64,000 nucleotides of DNA from Mycobacterium xenopi (GCF_009936235.1 NZ_AP022314.1:4588001-4652000), one strand, 5' to 3'. Counted from the stretch's first letter, positions 9,083 through 18,816 are shown. The notes: generated by a model from the letters alone, not told the origin. Numbers and translations: made by a program.

Positions 9083-12000
9083 TCACCGACCGTCAACGGT
9101 CACATTTTCGTCAACGAGTGGGTTGACCAACTGCAGATATGTCGGAATATCGGTGTCGCCCAGTAGGATTGCGCGTCCAGCGGGCAGTCGGGCGAAGCGC
9201 TGCCCGCGGATCTTCCCGCCGTCTTGGGGGTTGCCCGACAACATCAACGTGGTCGCCTGGAGTTCGTTGAGCCGACGCAGCAGCGGGCTGGTCATCAACG
9301 CATGCGCCGACCCGGTGGCGCGGGCCGTGACAATTACCCGCAATCCCAGATCGCCAGCCTGCGACAACAACCCGACCAGGCTGGTCCACGGCCGCTGGCC
9401 GACGAATGCGCCGCTCATGGCCGGGGTATCGGGTATCTGGTCGACGTCGTCGATGATCAGGTAGTGGGTGTGACCCTGGTAGCTCCAGTTGGTTAGCTGC
9501 GCCGCAGACATGCCCGTCGGCGGGCGGCGCGACTCGATGAGCGCCGACAACCCCAGCATCACCGGCAGCACCCGGTCGACGTTGACCGTGTATTCGTTGT
9601 CGGGGAACAACGGTTCGTCGACAAGGTGCAGCCTGCGGTCCACCACGGTGAACGCGACCTGGTCCGGAGTGGAATGGTCGCGAACGGTGCGGATGATGTG
9701 GCGCAACAGCGTGGTCTTTCCGGATTTGGTGTCGCCCAACACCATCAGCAGTGGATTCTCGGCGAAGTTCAGTTCGACCGGCGCCAGGTCGTCTTCCCGC
9801 TGGCCGATGACCACCCGCTCCCGGCCCGGATAGATCTCGCCGACCGCGCTGGGCGGCAGATTCGTCGGCAGCAACCGCACCGGCGGTGCGCTGACGCCCG
9901 GGTAGCGGGCGTTGATCTCCGCGATCTGGTCGAGCTCAGGTTCGGCGAACAGGAAGTGCTCGGCGGCCATCGTCAGCCCCCGGCCCGGCTGGTCGGCCGG
10001 CACGGCCTCGGCCGGACGACGCAGCGCACCGATAACTCGCACATTGCTGTCTCGGGGGTCGTGCAGCTTGAGCTCCAGGCGCAAGCCCAGGCCGTCGCGC
10101 ATTGCCAGCGGCACCTCCAGCCAGCTCGGAGTCGTGATCACGACGTGGATGCCGTACGCCAAACCGATGTTTACCAACTCGGTCACCTTGGCCAGCAACG
10201 GGTTTCGGGTGTTGAACTGGTCGGTGTTATCGCGGCCGAACGCGTAGATGTTGTCGATGACCAGAAACACCTCGCCGTAGCCGTCGTCAGGCCCGGAGCC
10301 GTTGCCTCGCCGGTCCCTGAAGACCTCCCGTCGCTGGCGAGACAGCAGCAGTTGCTCGAGCTCACCGAAGGTGCGACGGATGCGCTCGGGTTCCAGCGGC
10401 GAAGCCACGCTGCCCACGTGGGCCAGGTCTTCCAGCACTCGCAGCTGGCCACCACCGTAGTCCAGGCAGTAGAAGGTCACTTCACGGGGCGAATGCAAGT
10501 TGGCGGCCGACAGGATGAACGTCTGCAATGCGGTCGACTTCCCCGACTTCGGGCCACCATGGATAACCATGTTGCCGGCCGAGGAGAGCGCGTCGAAAAT
10601 CAGTGGATCGCGGCGCATCTCGAAGGGCTTGTCGATCTCACCCAGTGGCCAGCGCCATCGCCCTGGCGGTATCGCCGCACGCGCCAGCACGGCGTTGAGC
10701 GGGATGGGATCGTCTAGTGGAGGCAGCCACAGCTCGGGCGCGCGGGGCCCGTAGCGGGCCAGCTGGTCGCCGATCGTGGCGATCAGCTTGCGCGGCGGAC
10801 CGGTTGGCTCTTCCTCGTCGCCTGCGGTGAGGACTGTCTCCGGATCCGGCTCGACCCGCCCGGCGGTGAACAGCTTCGGTTCTGGCGCGGCATGCACCAC
10901 AAGGGTTTTCGTGGTCCGTGGCGGCTCATAGATACCGTCGACGTAGGTGCTGCGGAACTTGATCGGCGCCGCACCAGGTGCGGGTACCAGGAAGCCCACA
11001 CCCTTGTGCTCCTTGCCGGATTCGATGTGGTAGGCGTCCTCGACGCCGATGATCTGGCGGGACACCGCGGGACTGGCCACCTTCAACGCGATTCGGTAGG
11101 AGGTGTTCTTGTCGATGTCCTTGATCTTGCCCACGTCGAGGGTCTGCGAGGCGAACAGGATGTGGATCCGCATCGACCGGCCCTTGCGGGCCACGGTGTC
11201 GAAGAGTTCGGCGTATTCGGGATGGTCGGCCAGCATCAGCGTGAATTCGTCGGCGACCACGAATAGGGTCGGAATCGGGGCGAGATCGTGCCCGGCCGCG
11301 ATCGCGTTTTCGTATTCGGTCACCGAGTTGAATGCACTGCCCTGCACGCGCCGACCGGCCTCTCGCAGCAGCACCTCCCGGCGGGCCACCTCGCCGCGCA
11401 GCGTTTCGGCGAACCGGTCGGCCAGCGACTTCTTCTCGGCCATATTCGAGATAACCGCGACGACCTGGGGGAAGTTGCGGAAGCTGTCGGCGCCAGCCTC
11501 CCCCTTGAAGTCGGCGTAGATCACGATGAGCCGGTCCGCCGAGTGGGTTGTCAACAGCGACAACAGGATTGACATCAAGGTCTGCGACTTACCGGAGCCG
11601 GTCATCCCGATCATCAGCCCGTGCGGGCCCATCCCGCCTTCGGCTTCGTCTTTGAGGTCGAAGATCAGCGGCTCGCCGGTCGCGGTGACCCCGATCGGGA
11701 CGCGGAGTTCCTGCTCCCGCGGGCGCGGCGCCCACAACGCAGGCACGTCGAGTGCCGAGGCATCGGGAATGCCCAGCAGCGTGGTGAACGTGGCGCCCCG
11801 GGTGGCCGCCGAGCGCAGCCCGGCGTGGGTGGGATTGGAATCCCACCGCGACAGCTGCCGGGCCAGGTGGCTGGCCTCGTCGGCATCGAGCTGGTCGGCG
11901 GTATCGATGTAGCGCTGCCAACCGCCGGACTGCCAACGATCGATATGGCCGTGCGCGATACGCAGAATCGGGCGCTCGGGATCCGGATACTGTTCGCGGT

Positions 12001-13042
12001 GCGGAGGTGTCGCCGAGCGCTGGATGACGGTAACCCCGGCCCGGGCCGCCGCCAGCGGCGAGGCGTTCACGTCGAAGTCAGGGTCGTCGACGACGACCAG
12101 CAGATGCCGTAGTGCTTCGGTTGCGCCACCGGTGAATACCGGGCGATCCGCTAGCGCCGGACCGAGCAGTCTGGACAGCTCGTCGGCGTTGGTCGACAGG
12201 TAGCGGGCCGGGCCGACACCGTCGAGCTGCCCGGGAATGTCGACGTGCGGCAACCACTTCAGCCATGACCAGTTCGCGTCTTCCAAATCCGGTGTGGCCA
12301 AGGCAATCCCGAGCACCGTTGGGTCGTGCCACGTCACCGCTTGGGCGATCAAGGACCGCAGCACGGCACGCACCTCGCCGGCCTCGCCCAGCACGGTGAT
12401 CCGCGAAACCTTGGCCAAGTCGATTCCGACCGGCACGTCACGCACCGTACGCTGAGTGTCCAGAAGACTGCGTAATGCACTGTGGCACACCGGTTCTAAG
12501 TCGATTTCGTCCGCGATGTCGTTGACTCGCACCGAGGTGGCGAGCGGCACGGTGTGCCGGCCGGCCCGCACCACCAGAAAGTCGGAGTCGTTCGGGTCGC
12601 GCTCCCATTGCCGTCGCGAGCCGGGGATGCTGGCCAGCTCCGCCGGGTCGGGGTGGGACCATTCGGCAGCCGCACGCTGCTCAGCGGCCTGGGTGCGGAT
12701 GTTGTCGCGAACCACCGACAGGTAACGCAGATAGTCGGCGCGTTCGGCGTCCACCTCCTCGGTGCGGGTCTTGTTGTCGGTGCCCCGGTACAGCGCGGTG
12801 GCGGCCAGCAGCAGCACGAACGGGAAGAACAGCGTCTGGGGGGAAATCAGCCGCATCCCGGTGGCCACCATCGCCACGATCATGCCGACGATCAGGATCA
12901 CGATCAGGTACGGCAGCGCCCGCCTCAGCAGCGACGGCGGGATCACCCGCGGTAGTTCCGGGGGCGCCTCGATGGTGATCGTGCCCTGGCGGGTCGTGGG
13001 GGGCGGCAGCCGGCGGCGGGCCTCGAAAATCAGGCGGCTCAT
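9083..13042 (-). CDS. eccC3: ESX-3 FtsK/SpoIIIE-type ATPase EccC3
   Basis: Motor ATPase of ESX-3 that recognises substrates and drives secretion. The 1319-aa product has two N-terminal membrane helices (PYLIVILIVGMIVAMVA and TLFFPFVLLLAATALY) and three nucleotide-binding domains with Walker A lysines near residues 485 (GMTGSGKS), 835 (GGPKSGKS) and 1109 (GDTKSGKT). The start MSRLIFEARRRLPPP at 13042 overlaps the eccB3 stop by ATGA; a longer open frame upstream lies inside eccB3 and is not believed. The EccCa/EccCb parts are fused, as in all ESX systems except ESX-1. Confidence 0.96.
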   Translation of the reverse strand: MSRLIFEARRRLPPPTTRQGTITIEAPPELPRVIPPSLLRRALPYLIVILIVGMIVAMVATGMRLISPQTLFFPFVLLLAATALYRGTDNKTRTEEVDAERADYLRYLSVVRDNIRTQAAEQRAAAEWSHPDPAELASIPGSRRQWERDPNDSDFLVVRAGRHTVPLATSVRVNDIADEIDLEPVCHSALRSLLDTQRTVRDVPVGIDLAKVSRITVLGEAGEVRAVLRSLIAQAVTWHDPTVLGIALATPDLEDANWSWLKWLPHVDIPGQLDGVGPARYLSTNADELSRLLGPALADRPVFTGGATEALRHLLVVVDDPDFDVNASPLAAARAGVTVIQRSATPPHREQYPDPERPILRIAHGHIDRWQSGGWQRYIDTADQLDADEASHLARQLSRWDSNPTHAGLRSAATRGATFTTLLGIPDASALDVPALWAPRPREQELRVPIGVTATGEPLIFDLKDEAEGGMGPHGLMIGMTGSGKSQTLMSILLSLLTTHSADRLIVIYADFKGEAGADSFRNFPQVVAVISNMAEKKSLADRFAETLRGEVARREVLLREAGRRVQGSAFNSVTEYENAIAAGHDLAPIPTLFVVADEFTLMLADHPEYAELFDTVARKGRSMRIHILFASQTLDVGKIKDIDKNTSYRIALKVASPAVSRQIIGVEDAYHIESGKEHKGVGFLVPAPGAAPIKFRSTYVDGIYEPPRTTKTLVVHAAPEPKLFTAGRVEPDPETVLTAGDEEEPTGPPRKLIATIGDQLARYGPRAPELWLPPLDDPIPLNAVLARAAIPPGRWRWPLGEIDKPFEMRRDPLIFDALSSAGNMVIHGGPKSGKSTALQTFILSAANLHSPREVTFYCLDYGGGQLRVLEDLAHVGSVASPLEPERIRRTFGELEQLLLSRQRREVFRDRRGNGSGPDDGYGEVFLVIDNIYAFGRDNTDQFNTRNPLLAKVTELVNIGLAYGIHVVITTPSWLEVPLAMRDGLGLRLELKLHDPRDSNVRVIGALRRPAEAVPADQPGRGLTMAAEHFLFAEPELDQIAEINARYPGVSAPPVRLLPTNLPPSAVGEIYPGRERVVIGQREDDLAPVELNFAENPLLMVLGDTKSGKTTLLRHIIRTVRDHSTPDQVAFTVVDRRLHLVDEPLFPDNEYTVNVDRVLPVMLGLSALIESRRPPTGMSAAQLTNWSYQGHTHYLIIDDVDQIPDTPAMSGAFVGQRPWTSLVGLLSQAGDLGLRVIVTARATGSAHALMTSPLLRRLNELQATTLMLSGNPQDGGKIRGQRFARLPAGRAILLGDTDIPTYLQLVNPLVDENVTVDGR

Positions 13043-14622
13043 CGGGTCTCCTGCTGGGCTGAAGCTTGGCGGCTGCGGCGAGAGTCGGGCGGCAACCCGT
13101 CGTGGGCCAACAGCGCGTCGGCGCGTGACAACGTCGGGCCGGGTGCGAACAGCGACAACACCGACCACGGGATCGGCACCGGCGGCGGGCTCAGGCCAAG
13201 CGCCTCAACGGCTTTGGCGTGTCCAGACGGTCCGGGTTCGGTGTCGATACCGTAGCGGACACCGGTGTCTGCGATCCAGAACAGTGATCCCGCCGGTGGC
13301 GAGGATGCGTCTTGGCCGACGGTCTGAGCGAAATACCCACGGCCAGGCGTCAGCGCGACCCGCGCCGCCGCCCCGCCGACGCCGGCGCTGACCAACTCCA
13401 CGGTGCGCACCGTGTCCGGCACCGGCAGCGAGGACCCGGACAGCACTGTCAGCGAGCTAGTGGCAGCCCCGGCCGGCTTACTCCAATAGGCGCAAGTGAC
13501 CGGTGCGCGTGCAGCGTCGACCAGGCTGATCCGTTGGTCGGGGTAGCGCGAGGTGTCCAGGATCCGCGAAACCGGGAGCCGCGCAACCTGATCGGCACCC
13601 AGCCGGGGCGGCTGGTCCAAGCCATAGGAATTGGTGTTGCGCAAGATCGCGGCAAGCACCGGCGAGATCGGCTGCAATCCGTCGGGCAGAATCGCGTAGT
13701 ACAGCATGCTGTTGTCGGCCGCATAAGCCACGACCACCGCTCCGACCGGGGCAGGCAGCGGCAACGGGAAATGCGGTGGGGTGCCCGCGTCCGGGATGGC
13801 CGGCGGCGTCAGCGCCGGCGTCTCCGGGATCGCGTTGAACAAACCCGGCGCGATCGGCCGCGCGGCAGGCACATCCGTACCCAGGCCTAACGCGTTGGTG
13901 ACGGCGCGGTCGGCCAGATCGATGCGGCTGCGCCTGCCGTCCCACAGCAGCCAGGTGCCGGCGCCGTTGTCGACGAGCACGCCCTGCCCGGCGCCCAGCG
14001 CGGCGGCCCGTGCCCCACTGGTGTTCAGGGGCCCGCCGATGACCGTGACACCGGTGCTGTGTGCGGCGTGCCCGAGCCCGCTGATGGTGTCGCACACCGT
14101 CCAGTCCGCGTCCTGGGAAGTGTTTTGCACCATCCGTTCTGGGGCCCCGGGAATACCGATCAGGTTGCCGCGCGGAAACTTGTCCAGCTCAGTGCTTTTC
14201 ACCGTGGTGGGGTTGACCGGTCGACCAGCGATCAGCCGGGCTGACGCGAGGTTGAGGACCGGGTGAAGCTGGTCGCCGACCCGCACATACAGGGCGGCGG
14301 TGGCCCGGTCGGCCAGCACGGGGTTGGTACCCGCCGATCCGCCGGGCCGGATCAGTGAGAACACAAAGCAACCGATCAAACCGGTGACGAGGATGAGCAC
14401 TCCCATCAGGACCGCCCGCGATTGGGTGCGCAGGGGGTCGACGAGCATGCGGGTGTCGTGCAGGGCGACGCCGGAAGCGATGCGCCGCATGACGAATCGC
14501 CAACCAGTCACCTGGTGGCGGGTGACGAAGCCGCGGCGATACACCACCTTGTCGGGATTCTCGTTGACCGGGGTACGCGACGCGAACGAGCGGCGCTCGT
14601 CGTCTAGCTCATTCCTGGTCAT
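13039..14622 (-). CDS. eccB3: ESX-3 membrane/periplasmic component EccB3
   Basis: Core ESX-3 membrane complex subunit with a short cytosolic N terminus, one membrane helix (AVLMGVLILVTGLIGCFVFSLI, about residues 68-90) and a large periplasmic domain. The start region RRGFVTRHQVTGWRFVMRR near residue 28 is the family signature, and cysteines in WTVCDTIS and PVTCAYWS are the probable periplasmic disulphide. At 527 aa it is close to the 538 aa of the M. tuberculosis protein. Its start overlaps the eccA3 stop by four bases. Confidence 0.95.
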   Translation of the reverse strand: MTRNELDDERRSFASRTPVNENPDKVVYRRGFVTRHQVTGWRFVMRRIASGVALHDTRMLVDPLRTQSRAVLMGVLILVTGLIGCFVFSLIRPGGSAGTNPVLADRATAALYVRVGDQLHPVLNLASARLIAGRPVNPTTVKSTELDKFPRGNLIGIPGAPERMVQNTSQDADWTVCDTISGLGHAAHSTGVTVIGGPLNTSGARAAALGAGQGVLVDNGAGTWLLWDGRRSRIDLADRAVTNALGLGTDVPAARPIAPGLFNAIPETPALTPPAIPDAGTPPHFPLPLPAPVGAVVVAYAADNSMLYYAILPDGLQPISPVLAAILRNTNSYGLDQPPRLGADQVARLPVSRILDTSRYPDQRISLVDAARAPVTCAYWSKPAGAATSSLTVLSGSSLPVPDTVRTVELVSAGVGGAAARVALTPGRGYFAQTVGQDASSPPAGSLFWIADTGVRYGIDTEPGPSGHAKAVEALGLSPPPVPIPWSVLSLFAPGPTLSRADALLAHDGLPPDSRRSRQASAQQETR

Positions 14623-16460
14623 GCGAGCTCCAGCAGGCCGAGGCCTTGCAACAGCGGCTCCACCGAATTACGGACGTCCTCGGCGGTGATGGTCATTAAC
14701 TCCTCGTCGGTGAACTCGCCGGTTTCGGCGTGCTCAGAATGGTCTAGCCGGAATTCCCGTTCCTCTTCGGACTTTTCGACGACGTTGCGCACGAACCGGC
14801 CGTTACCGGCAATGTCGAGTCCACGACGTTCAACGCCGGCCGCGTCGGGCTTGGAGATGTCGGCCAGGTGGGCGAACAACGCTTCGAGATCGTCGAGGGC
14901 AGCCTGTTCGAAGACGCTGTCGCGCTTGGCGGCCATGAATTTCGCGATCTCGATCAATTCAGCCGGCTTGTAGGACGGGAACTCAATGCTGCGGGTGAAG
15001 CGTGACCGCAGACCTTGGTTGGTGTCTAAGAACTTGTCCAGGTCGGCGCGGTAGCCAGCGATGATGACCACCAGCCGATCGCGGTCGTTTTCCATCCGGG
15101 CCAGCAGGGTGTCGATGGCGACCAGACCGAAGTCGTTTTTCGCGCCGGTGGCCACGAGTGCGTACGCCTCGTCGAGAAACAGCACGCCGTCCAGCGCGCT
15201 GTCGATGATCGCGTTGGTTTTGGCTTCGGTCTCCCCGATGTGCTGGCCGATCAAATCGGCCCGGTGCACTTCCCGGATGTTCTCCTTTTTCAACAGGCCC
15301 AGCCCGCAGTAGATCTTGGCGATAACTCGGGCAATGGTGGTCTTACCGGTTCCGGGCGGGCCGGCGAACACCAGGTGGTGGGTGCGCTGTGCCACCTCGA
15401 GGCCGCGCTGCTTGCGCACCACCTCCATGGCCACCGCACTCTTAAGCCTGGCTACCTGGTCTTTGACCTTGTCCAAGCCGATGAACTCGTCGAGTTCGCG
15501 TTCGGCCTCGGCGAGCAGCACACGCTTGCGCTCTTTGGCTTCGGGGTCGACGAAATCGCCCGGGCTGGGCTCGGTTTCAGGATCCCACGGGTCAGTGCGG
15601 GCCTCGATGCGTGCCGCGGTGGTGGTGACGATCCCGAAGCTGGGATCTGATAGGGCGTGCTCGATTTCCTCGTTTTCCGGGTTGGCCGCATACAGGTCCT
15701 GCAGAACCTCGCTGGCGCTTTCCTCGTCGACGTGCGCGCGCAGAACAAGCGCTTTGGCCAGCGCACCGTCGACCGCGGCGACGGGGATGGGGCCCTCGGG
15801 CTCCTCGAGATACGACAGGGCCGGCGCGAACATGCCCAGCCTGGCCAGCGCGATTCCCAGCGTGATCTTGGCGGCGTGGGCGAAAACCTCGTCTAGGTCA
15901 GAGTCGTTGACGATCGGGGTCAGCAGCTTGACGACATCCGACCAGCGCTGGGCGCGGTGGTGGATGGCAGCCGAGACCCAGCGGGCGTCGCGCCAATTCG
16001 GCCGCCGTTCGAGGGTTCCGGCGACCAGTTGATGGGCGTCGGCGTACCGTCCGTCCGCTGCCAGCGCCGCGGCATAGGCTAGGTGAAAGTCGTCCGGTTC
16101 GGTGGCGCGAAACCGCAAATACAGCCCGGTGTCGTACTGAAAACCCAAGGCGCCCGGCGTCAATTCGATCTGGCGTTGCAGCATCCCGGCGGTCGCGACG
16201 GTGCGGGATATCGATTCGAGGACTGAGGTCGAGACGTCGCCGGCGGCGGCAAGCCCCGTCCAGGCGTCGCACTGGTCGTGTGCGATCCGGGTCAGCGCGG
16301 CAAACCCCGAACGAGCGGCGGCAAGGTCGGCAGGGCGGCGCCGCTCGTACACCGTCAGGCCCAGGGCCCGACAACAGGTGGCGAACCGGCTGACGACGTC
16401 GCCGTCTACTCGAGCCACCACGGGACGAGCCGCGAGCGTCCCGACGTCACCACCTTCCAC
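14619..16460 (-). CDS. eccA3: ESX-3 AAA+ ATPase EccA3 (CbxX/CfqX type)
   Basis: Cytosolic AAA+ ATPase thought to release EspG from PE/PPE cargo. The 613-aa product has an N-terminal TPR-like helical domain (residues 1-280) and a C-terminal CbxX AAA+ domain with Walker A GPPGTGKTT (Lys373) and Walker B GVLFLDEAYAL. The GTG at 16460 is the most upstream start in frame; M. tuberculosis EccA3 is slightly longer at its N terminus. It is the first gene of the ESX-3 operon, and the metal-responsive sites upstream should govern all eleven genes. Confidence 0.93.
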   Translation of the reverse strand: MEGGDVGTLAARPVVARVDGDVVSRFATCCRALGLTVYERRRPADLAAARSGFAALTRIAHDQCDAWTGLAAAGDVSTSVLESISRTVATAGMLQRQIELTPGALGFQYDTGLYLRFRATEPDDFHLAYAAALAADGRYADAHQLVAGTLERRPNWRDARWVSAAIHHRAQRWSDVVKLLTPIVNDSDLDEVFAHAAKITLGIALARLGMFAPALSYLEEPEGPIPVAAVDGALAKALVLRAHVDEESASEVLQDLYAANPENEEIEHALSDPSFGIVTTTAARIEARTDPWDPETEPSPGDFVDPEAKERKRVLLAEAERELDEFIGLDKVKDQVARLKSAVAMEVVRKQRGLEVAQRTHHLVFAGPPGTGKTTIARVIAKIYCGLGLLKKENIREVHRADLIGQHIGETEAKTNAIIDSALDGVLFLDEAYALVATGAKNDFGLVAIDTLLARMENDRDRLVVIIAGYRADLDKFLDTNQGLRSRFTRSIEFPSYKPAELIEIAKFMAAKRDSVFEQAALDDLEALFAHLADISKPDAAGVERRGLDIAGNGRFVRNVVEKSEEEREFRLDHSEHAETGEFTDEELMTITAEDVRNSVEPLLQGLGLLELA

Positions 16461-16478
16461 GGCCCATACCCTCCCTGG

Positions 16479-16497
16479 GTTTGTTAGTGCTACCTAA
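16479..16497. promoter_or_regulatory. IdeR-like iron box, proximal to eccA3
   Basis: On the minus strand the core reads TTAGGTAGCACTAACAA, resembling the IdeR consensus TTAGGTTAGSCTAACCTAA at about 12-13 of 19 positions. It ends about 20 bases upstream of the eccA3 start, where an iron-IdeR complex would block transcription. IdeR control of ESX-3 is established in M. tuberculosis; its use here is inferred. Confidence 0.6.
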
Positions 16498-16508
16498 CTT
16501 CGCTGAAG

Positions 16509-16527
16509 TTAGCATTGCATAAGCTAA
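16509..16527. promoter_or_regulatory. Second IdeR-like iron box
   Basis: The 19-mer TTAGCATTGCATAAGCTAA matches the IdeR consensus at about 14 of 19 positions and is itself an inverted repeat (TTAGC/GCTAA). It lies eleven bases beyond the first box, a spacing that could allow two IdeR dimers to bind side by side. Confidence 0.5.
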
Positions 16528-16643
16528 GTGTCGAGATGGCTGGTTGGCCCAATTCACGACCTCGGGCTCGCCAGGTGTGTTGTCTACCGCTGCCGAAGAG
16601 TGGATGGCGAGCCTCCTTCTGCACCTGTTGCGCGCGCGTCCCG

Positions 16644-16664
16644 TGATGAAAATGGTTTTCGACA
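16644..16664. promoter_or_regulatory. Zur-like zinc box 1
   Basis: An AT-rich imperfect palindrome in otherwise GC-rich DNA, with core TGAAAATGGTTTTCG, very like the mycobacterial Zur site core TGAAAATnATTTTCA. It lies about 185 bases upstream of eccA3. Zur repression of ESX-3 is known in M. tuberculosis. Confidence 0.55.
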
Positions 16665-16697
16665 TGCTCGGTGGGACGATACCTCAGCTCGAACCCT

Positions 16698-16718
16698 TAA
16701 TGAAAATGAGTGCCATTA
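16698..16718. promoter_or_regulatory. Zur-like zinc box 2
   Basis: The 21-bp site starts TAATGAAAATGA and ends CCATTA. The outer arms TAATG/CATTA form a perfect inverted repeat and the left half is a full Zur half-site; the right half is degenerate. It shares ATGAAAATG with the other Zur-like site 54 bases away. Confidence 0.5.
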
Positions 16719-16916
16719 GTGGCCCGGCCGGTTGCATGCCGCTCAAGTAGTCGGCTATTCGGGCGCCCCGGTTCCGCGAATCCCCCACTTGGTCGCAGCG
16801 ATCACTTCCACGCCGTTGTCCGGTTGGCTGAAGGCGAGGTCGGCAAAGCGACCAGTTCGGTAACAATCCGAGCGTGCCGATGCTGCCCGGCAGCTGGGAG
16901 GCCGGACCGGGATGGC

Positions 16917-17831
16917 TCAGTTCTTGATGGCGCTGACCAGGGTGTTGCGCGCGATCATCGGTCCGGCCTCGGTATCCGGGCCTGGCACCGGCCGGCCGAC
17001 CTCGCGCAGGTAGTCGGCCAGCGGGGTAGCGACCGCGGTCCAGCCGTGCTCGCCCAACCACTGCTCGGCCGGGGCGAACTGCTCGTTGTAGACCAACTGA
17101 AAGAACAGACGCTGTTCACCCCGGGCGACCGCGGCGCGTTCTTCTTCGAGTTTGGCGGCGAACTCGTCCTGCGGCAGCGGTGCGCCGTCCTCCACGGCGA
17201 GATGGCTACCTGGGGCGGCCATCACGTCGATCCCCTTGAACAGCTCCTCCTGCGCGCTGGCGGGCAGGTAGATCAGCAAACCTTCGGCTATCCACGCCGA
17301 AGGTTTGGCGGGATCAAACCCGCTGTCGCGCAGCGCCTGCGGCCAGTCTTCGCGAAGGTCCACCGCGACCTCGCGGCGTTCGGCCGTGGGCTGGTCGCCG
17401 CGTTCGGCGAGGACCTCGCGCTTGAACTTGAGCACCTGCGGTTGGTCCAGCTCGAAGATCGTCGTGCCACCCGGCCACGGCAGCCGGTATGCACGTGAGT
17501 CGAGCCCGGCAGCCAGGATGACAACCTGCCGTACGCCGGCATCGGCGGCGCGGCGGAAATAGTTGTCGAAATACCTCGTGCGGGCCCCTTGGAAGCTGAC
17601 GAAATGTTCGCCGAAATCGGTTGTCTTGAGTGGGTGTTCGGGCGCCCTACCGTCGAGCACCTCGGCAGAGGGCCCACCCACCGCTCGGCAGAAAACCTCG
17701 GCGAACGGGTCGACAGCCAACGGGTCGGGCTTTTGTGCTTCCAATGCTCGTGCGGTGGCCACGAATAACGCGGTCGAACCGACACTTGTCGTGATGTCCC
17801 AGGTATCGCCTTCGCTACGCACTCGACCCAC
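16917..17831 (-). CDS. SAM-dependent methyltransferase, TIGR00027 (leucine carboxyl methyltransferase-like) family
   Basis: Putative S-adenosylmethionine-dependent methyltransferase of a family expanded in mycobacteria, 304 aa, homologous to Rv0281. The N-terminal signature EGDTWDITTSVGSTALFVA, the ARTRYFDNYF block and the SAM site VVILAAGLDSRAYRL near residue 106 are all present. The substrate is unknown. It lies upstream of the ESX-3 leader on the same strand, as in M. tuberculosis, but the 456-bp gap and the regulatory sites make it a separate transcription unit. Confidence 0.9.
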   Translation of the reverse strand: MGRVRSEGDTWDITTSVGSTALFVATARALEAQKPDPLAVDPFAEVFCRAVGGPSAEVLDGRAPEHPLKTTDFGEHFVSFQGARTRYFDNYFRRAADAGVRQVVILAAGLDSRAYRLPWPGGTTIFELDQPQVLKFKREVLAERGDQPTAERREVAVDLREDWPQALRDSGFDPAKPSAWIAEGLLIYLPASAQEELFKGIDVMAAPGSHLAVEDGAPLPQDEFAAKLEEERAAVARGEQRLFFQLVYNEQFAPAEQWLGEHGWTAVATPLADYLREVGRPVPGPDTEAGPMIARNTLVSAIKN

Positions 17832-17879
17832 CCTACCGCCGGTTGTTTAGCAGATCGCTAACTCCCGACAGCCAGGAGG

Positions 17880-18779
17880 TCAAACGAGCGGGCGGCCCGT
17901 CCTGATCCGCCGGTCAAGGTCCCACAGCAACACGTTGAACGGGAACTGCCGCACAAAGTTCGGCATCAGGCGGTTCGCTGTGCGCAGCACGGCCATGAGC
18001 CGGTCGAATCGGCGCTGCTTGGCGGCATCCCACGGCAACCGCATCTCGTCGCGAAACCGTTGCGGCAGAAAGCCCGTCGTGATCAGCAATGCGATACCGT
18101 CCGACCAGCGCTGCAGCGGGCCGGGCAGCGTCTTGCCAGGCAGCCGGCCCGCGGCGATGGGATACAGGTACTGGCGCACCGCGTCGTCGATATGCACCTT
18201 GTCCAGCGACTCGCGCCAGTACTTGTCGAAGGCCTCCCGATCGGGCGGCCACATCTCCGGGGGCACCTGCAGCGTGGTGCCCAACGCCATCCCCTCGCGA
18301 TAGTGGCGCTCGGCCTCCTCGTCGTCCATCTCGCCGACAAAGATGCGGTGCACGTCGACGGCGCCCTTGTACAGGCACGCCCCCACCCACAGCTGCAACT
18401 CGGGGTCAAAGGCGTTATAGGGGACCGGGCTCTCGGGTGTCGAGTACACCTGGGCATGCGCGCGGTTGACCGCGCGGCGGAAAGCCGCCTTCTGCGCCTC
18501 GGTGCCCGCGGTGGCCACCGCAAGATAGGTGAACGTCGTGCGAGCACGTTTGATCGGATGCAGATCCACCCGGCCGCTTTCCACGCGGCTCTCCAGCACG
18601 CCATAGCCCACACCCGGCCGCGCCAGCTGCATGATCACGTTGGCCGGCCCGGCCAAAAGCGCCACTCCCATCAAGCCGTCGTCGAAACCCGATCGCCGCG
18701 CATTTGGACGCGCCGGCTTCCCGACGGGCGGGTCGGCGATCGCGCGCTCGACGTGCTGGATGGATTCGCTAACCGACAT
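17880..18779 (-). CDS. DUF2236 (MpaB/latex-clearing-type) putative oxygenase
   Basis: 299-aa member of DUF2236, the haem-containing oxygenase fold that includes MpaB and rubber oxygenase Lcp; related to Rv0276. The start is placed at MSVSESIQHVERA because the longer frame runs into the divergent TetR promoter. Motifs include LLAGPANVIMQLARPGVG, RARTTFTYLAVATAG and AFDPELQLWVGACLYKG. Its role is unknown. It is divergent from a TetR gene only 73 bases away and is the likely target of that regulator. Confidence 0.85.
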   Translation of the reverse strand: MSVSESIQHVERAIADPPVGKPARPNARRSGFDDGLMGVALLAGPANVIMQLARPGVGYGVLESRVESGRVDLHPIKRARTTFTYLAVATAGTEAQKAAFRRAVNRAHAQVYSTPESPVPYNAFDPELQLWVGACLYKGAVDVHRIFVGEMDDEEAERHYREGMALGTTLQVPPEMWPPDREAFDKYWRESLDKVHIDDAVRQYLYPIAAGRLPGKTLPGPLQRWSDGIALLITTGFLPQRFRDEMRLPWDAAKQRRFDRLMAVLRTANRLMPNFVRQFPFNVLLWDLDRRIRTGRPLV

Positions 18780-18806
18780 GCCCCACCTGCCCGCGCAAAT
18801 TGTGAG

Positions 18807-18816
18807 AACGCTCGTT
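18807..18816. promoter_or_regulatory. Short palindrome between DUF2236 gene and tetR
   Basis: AACGCTCGTT, an inverted repeat of AACG/CGTT with 2-bp spacer, centred in the 73-bp divergent promoter region. It is a candidate TetR half-site pair but is short and could be chance. Confidence 0.25.

Larger units (their letters stand above)
16461..16916. other. ESX-3 leader region, no gene
   Basis: A 456-bp stretch between the methyltransferase stop and eccA3 with no convincing ORF on either strand. It is notably more AT-rich than its neighbours. It carries two IdeR-like boxes, two Zur-like palindromes and a perfect 8-bp inverted repeat with 3-bp spacer (CTAACTTC/GAAGTTAG, 16494-16512) that links the two IdeR-like sites. 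Confidence 0.75.
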
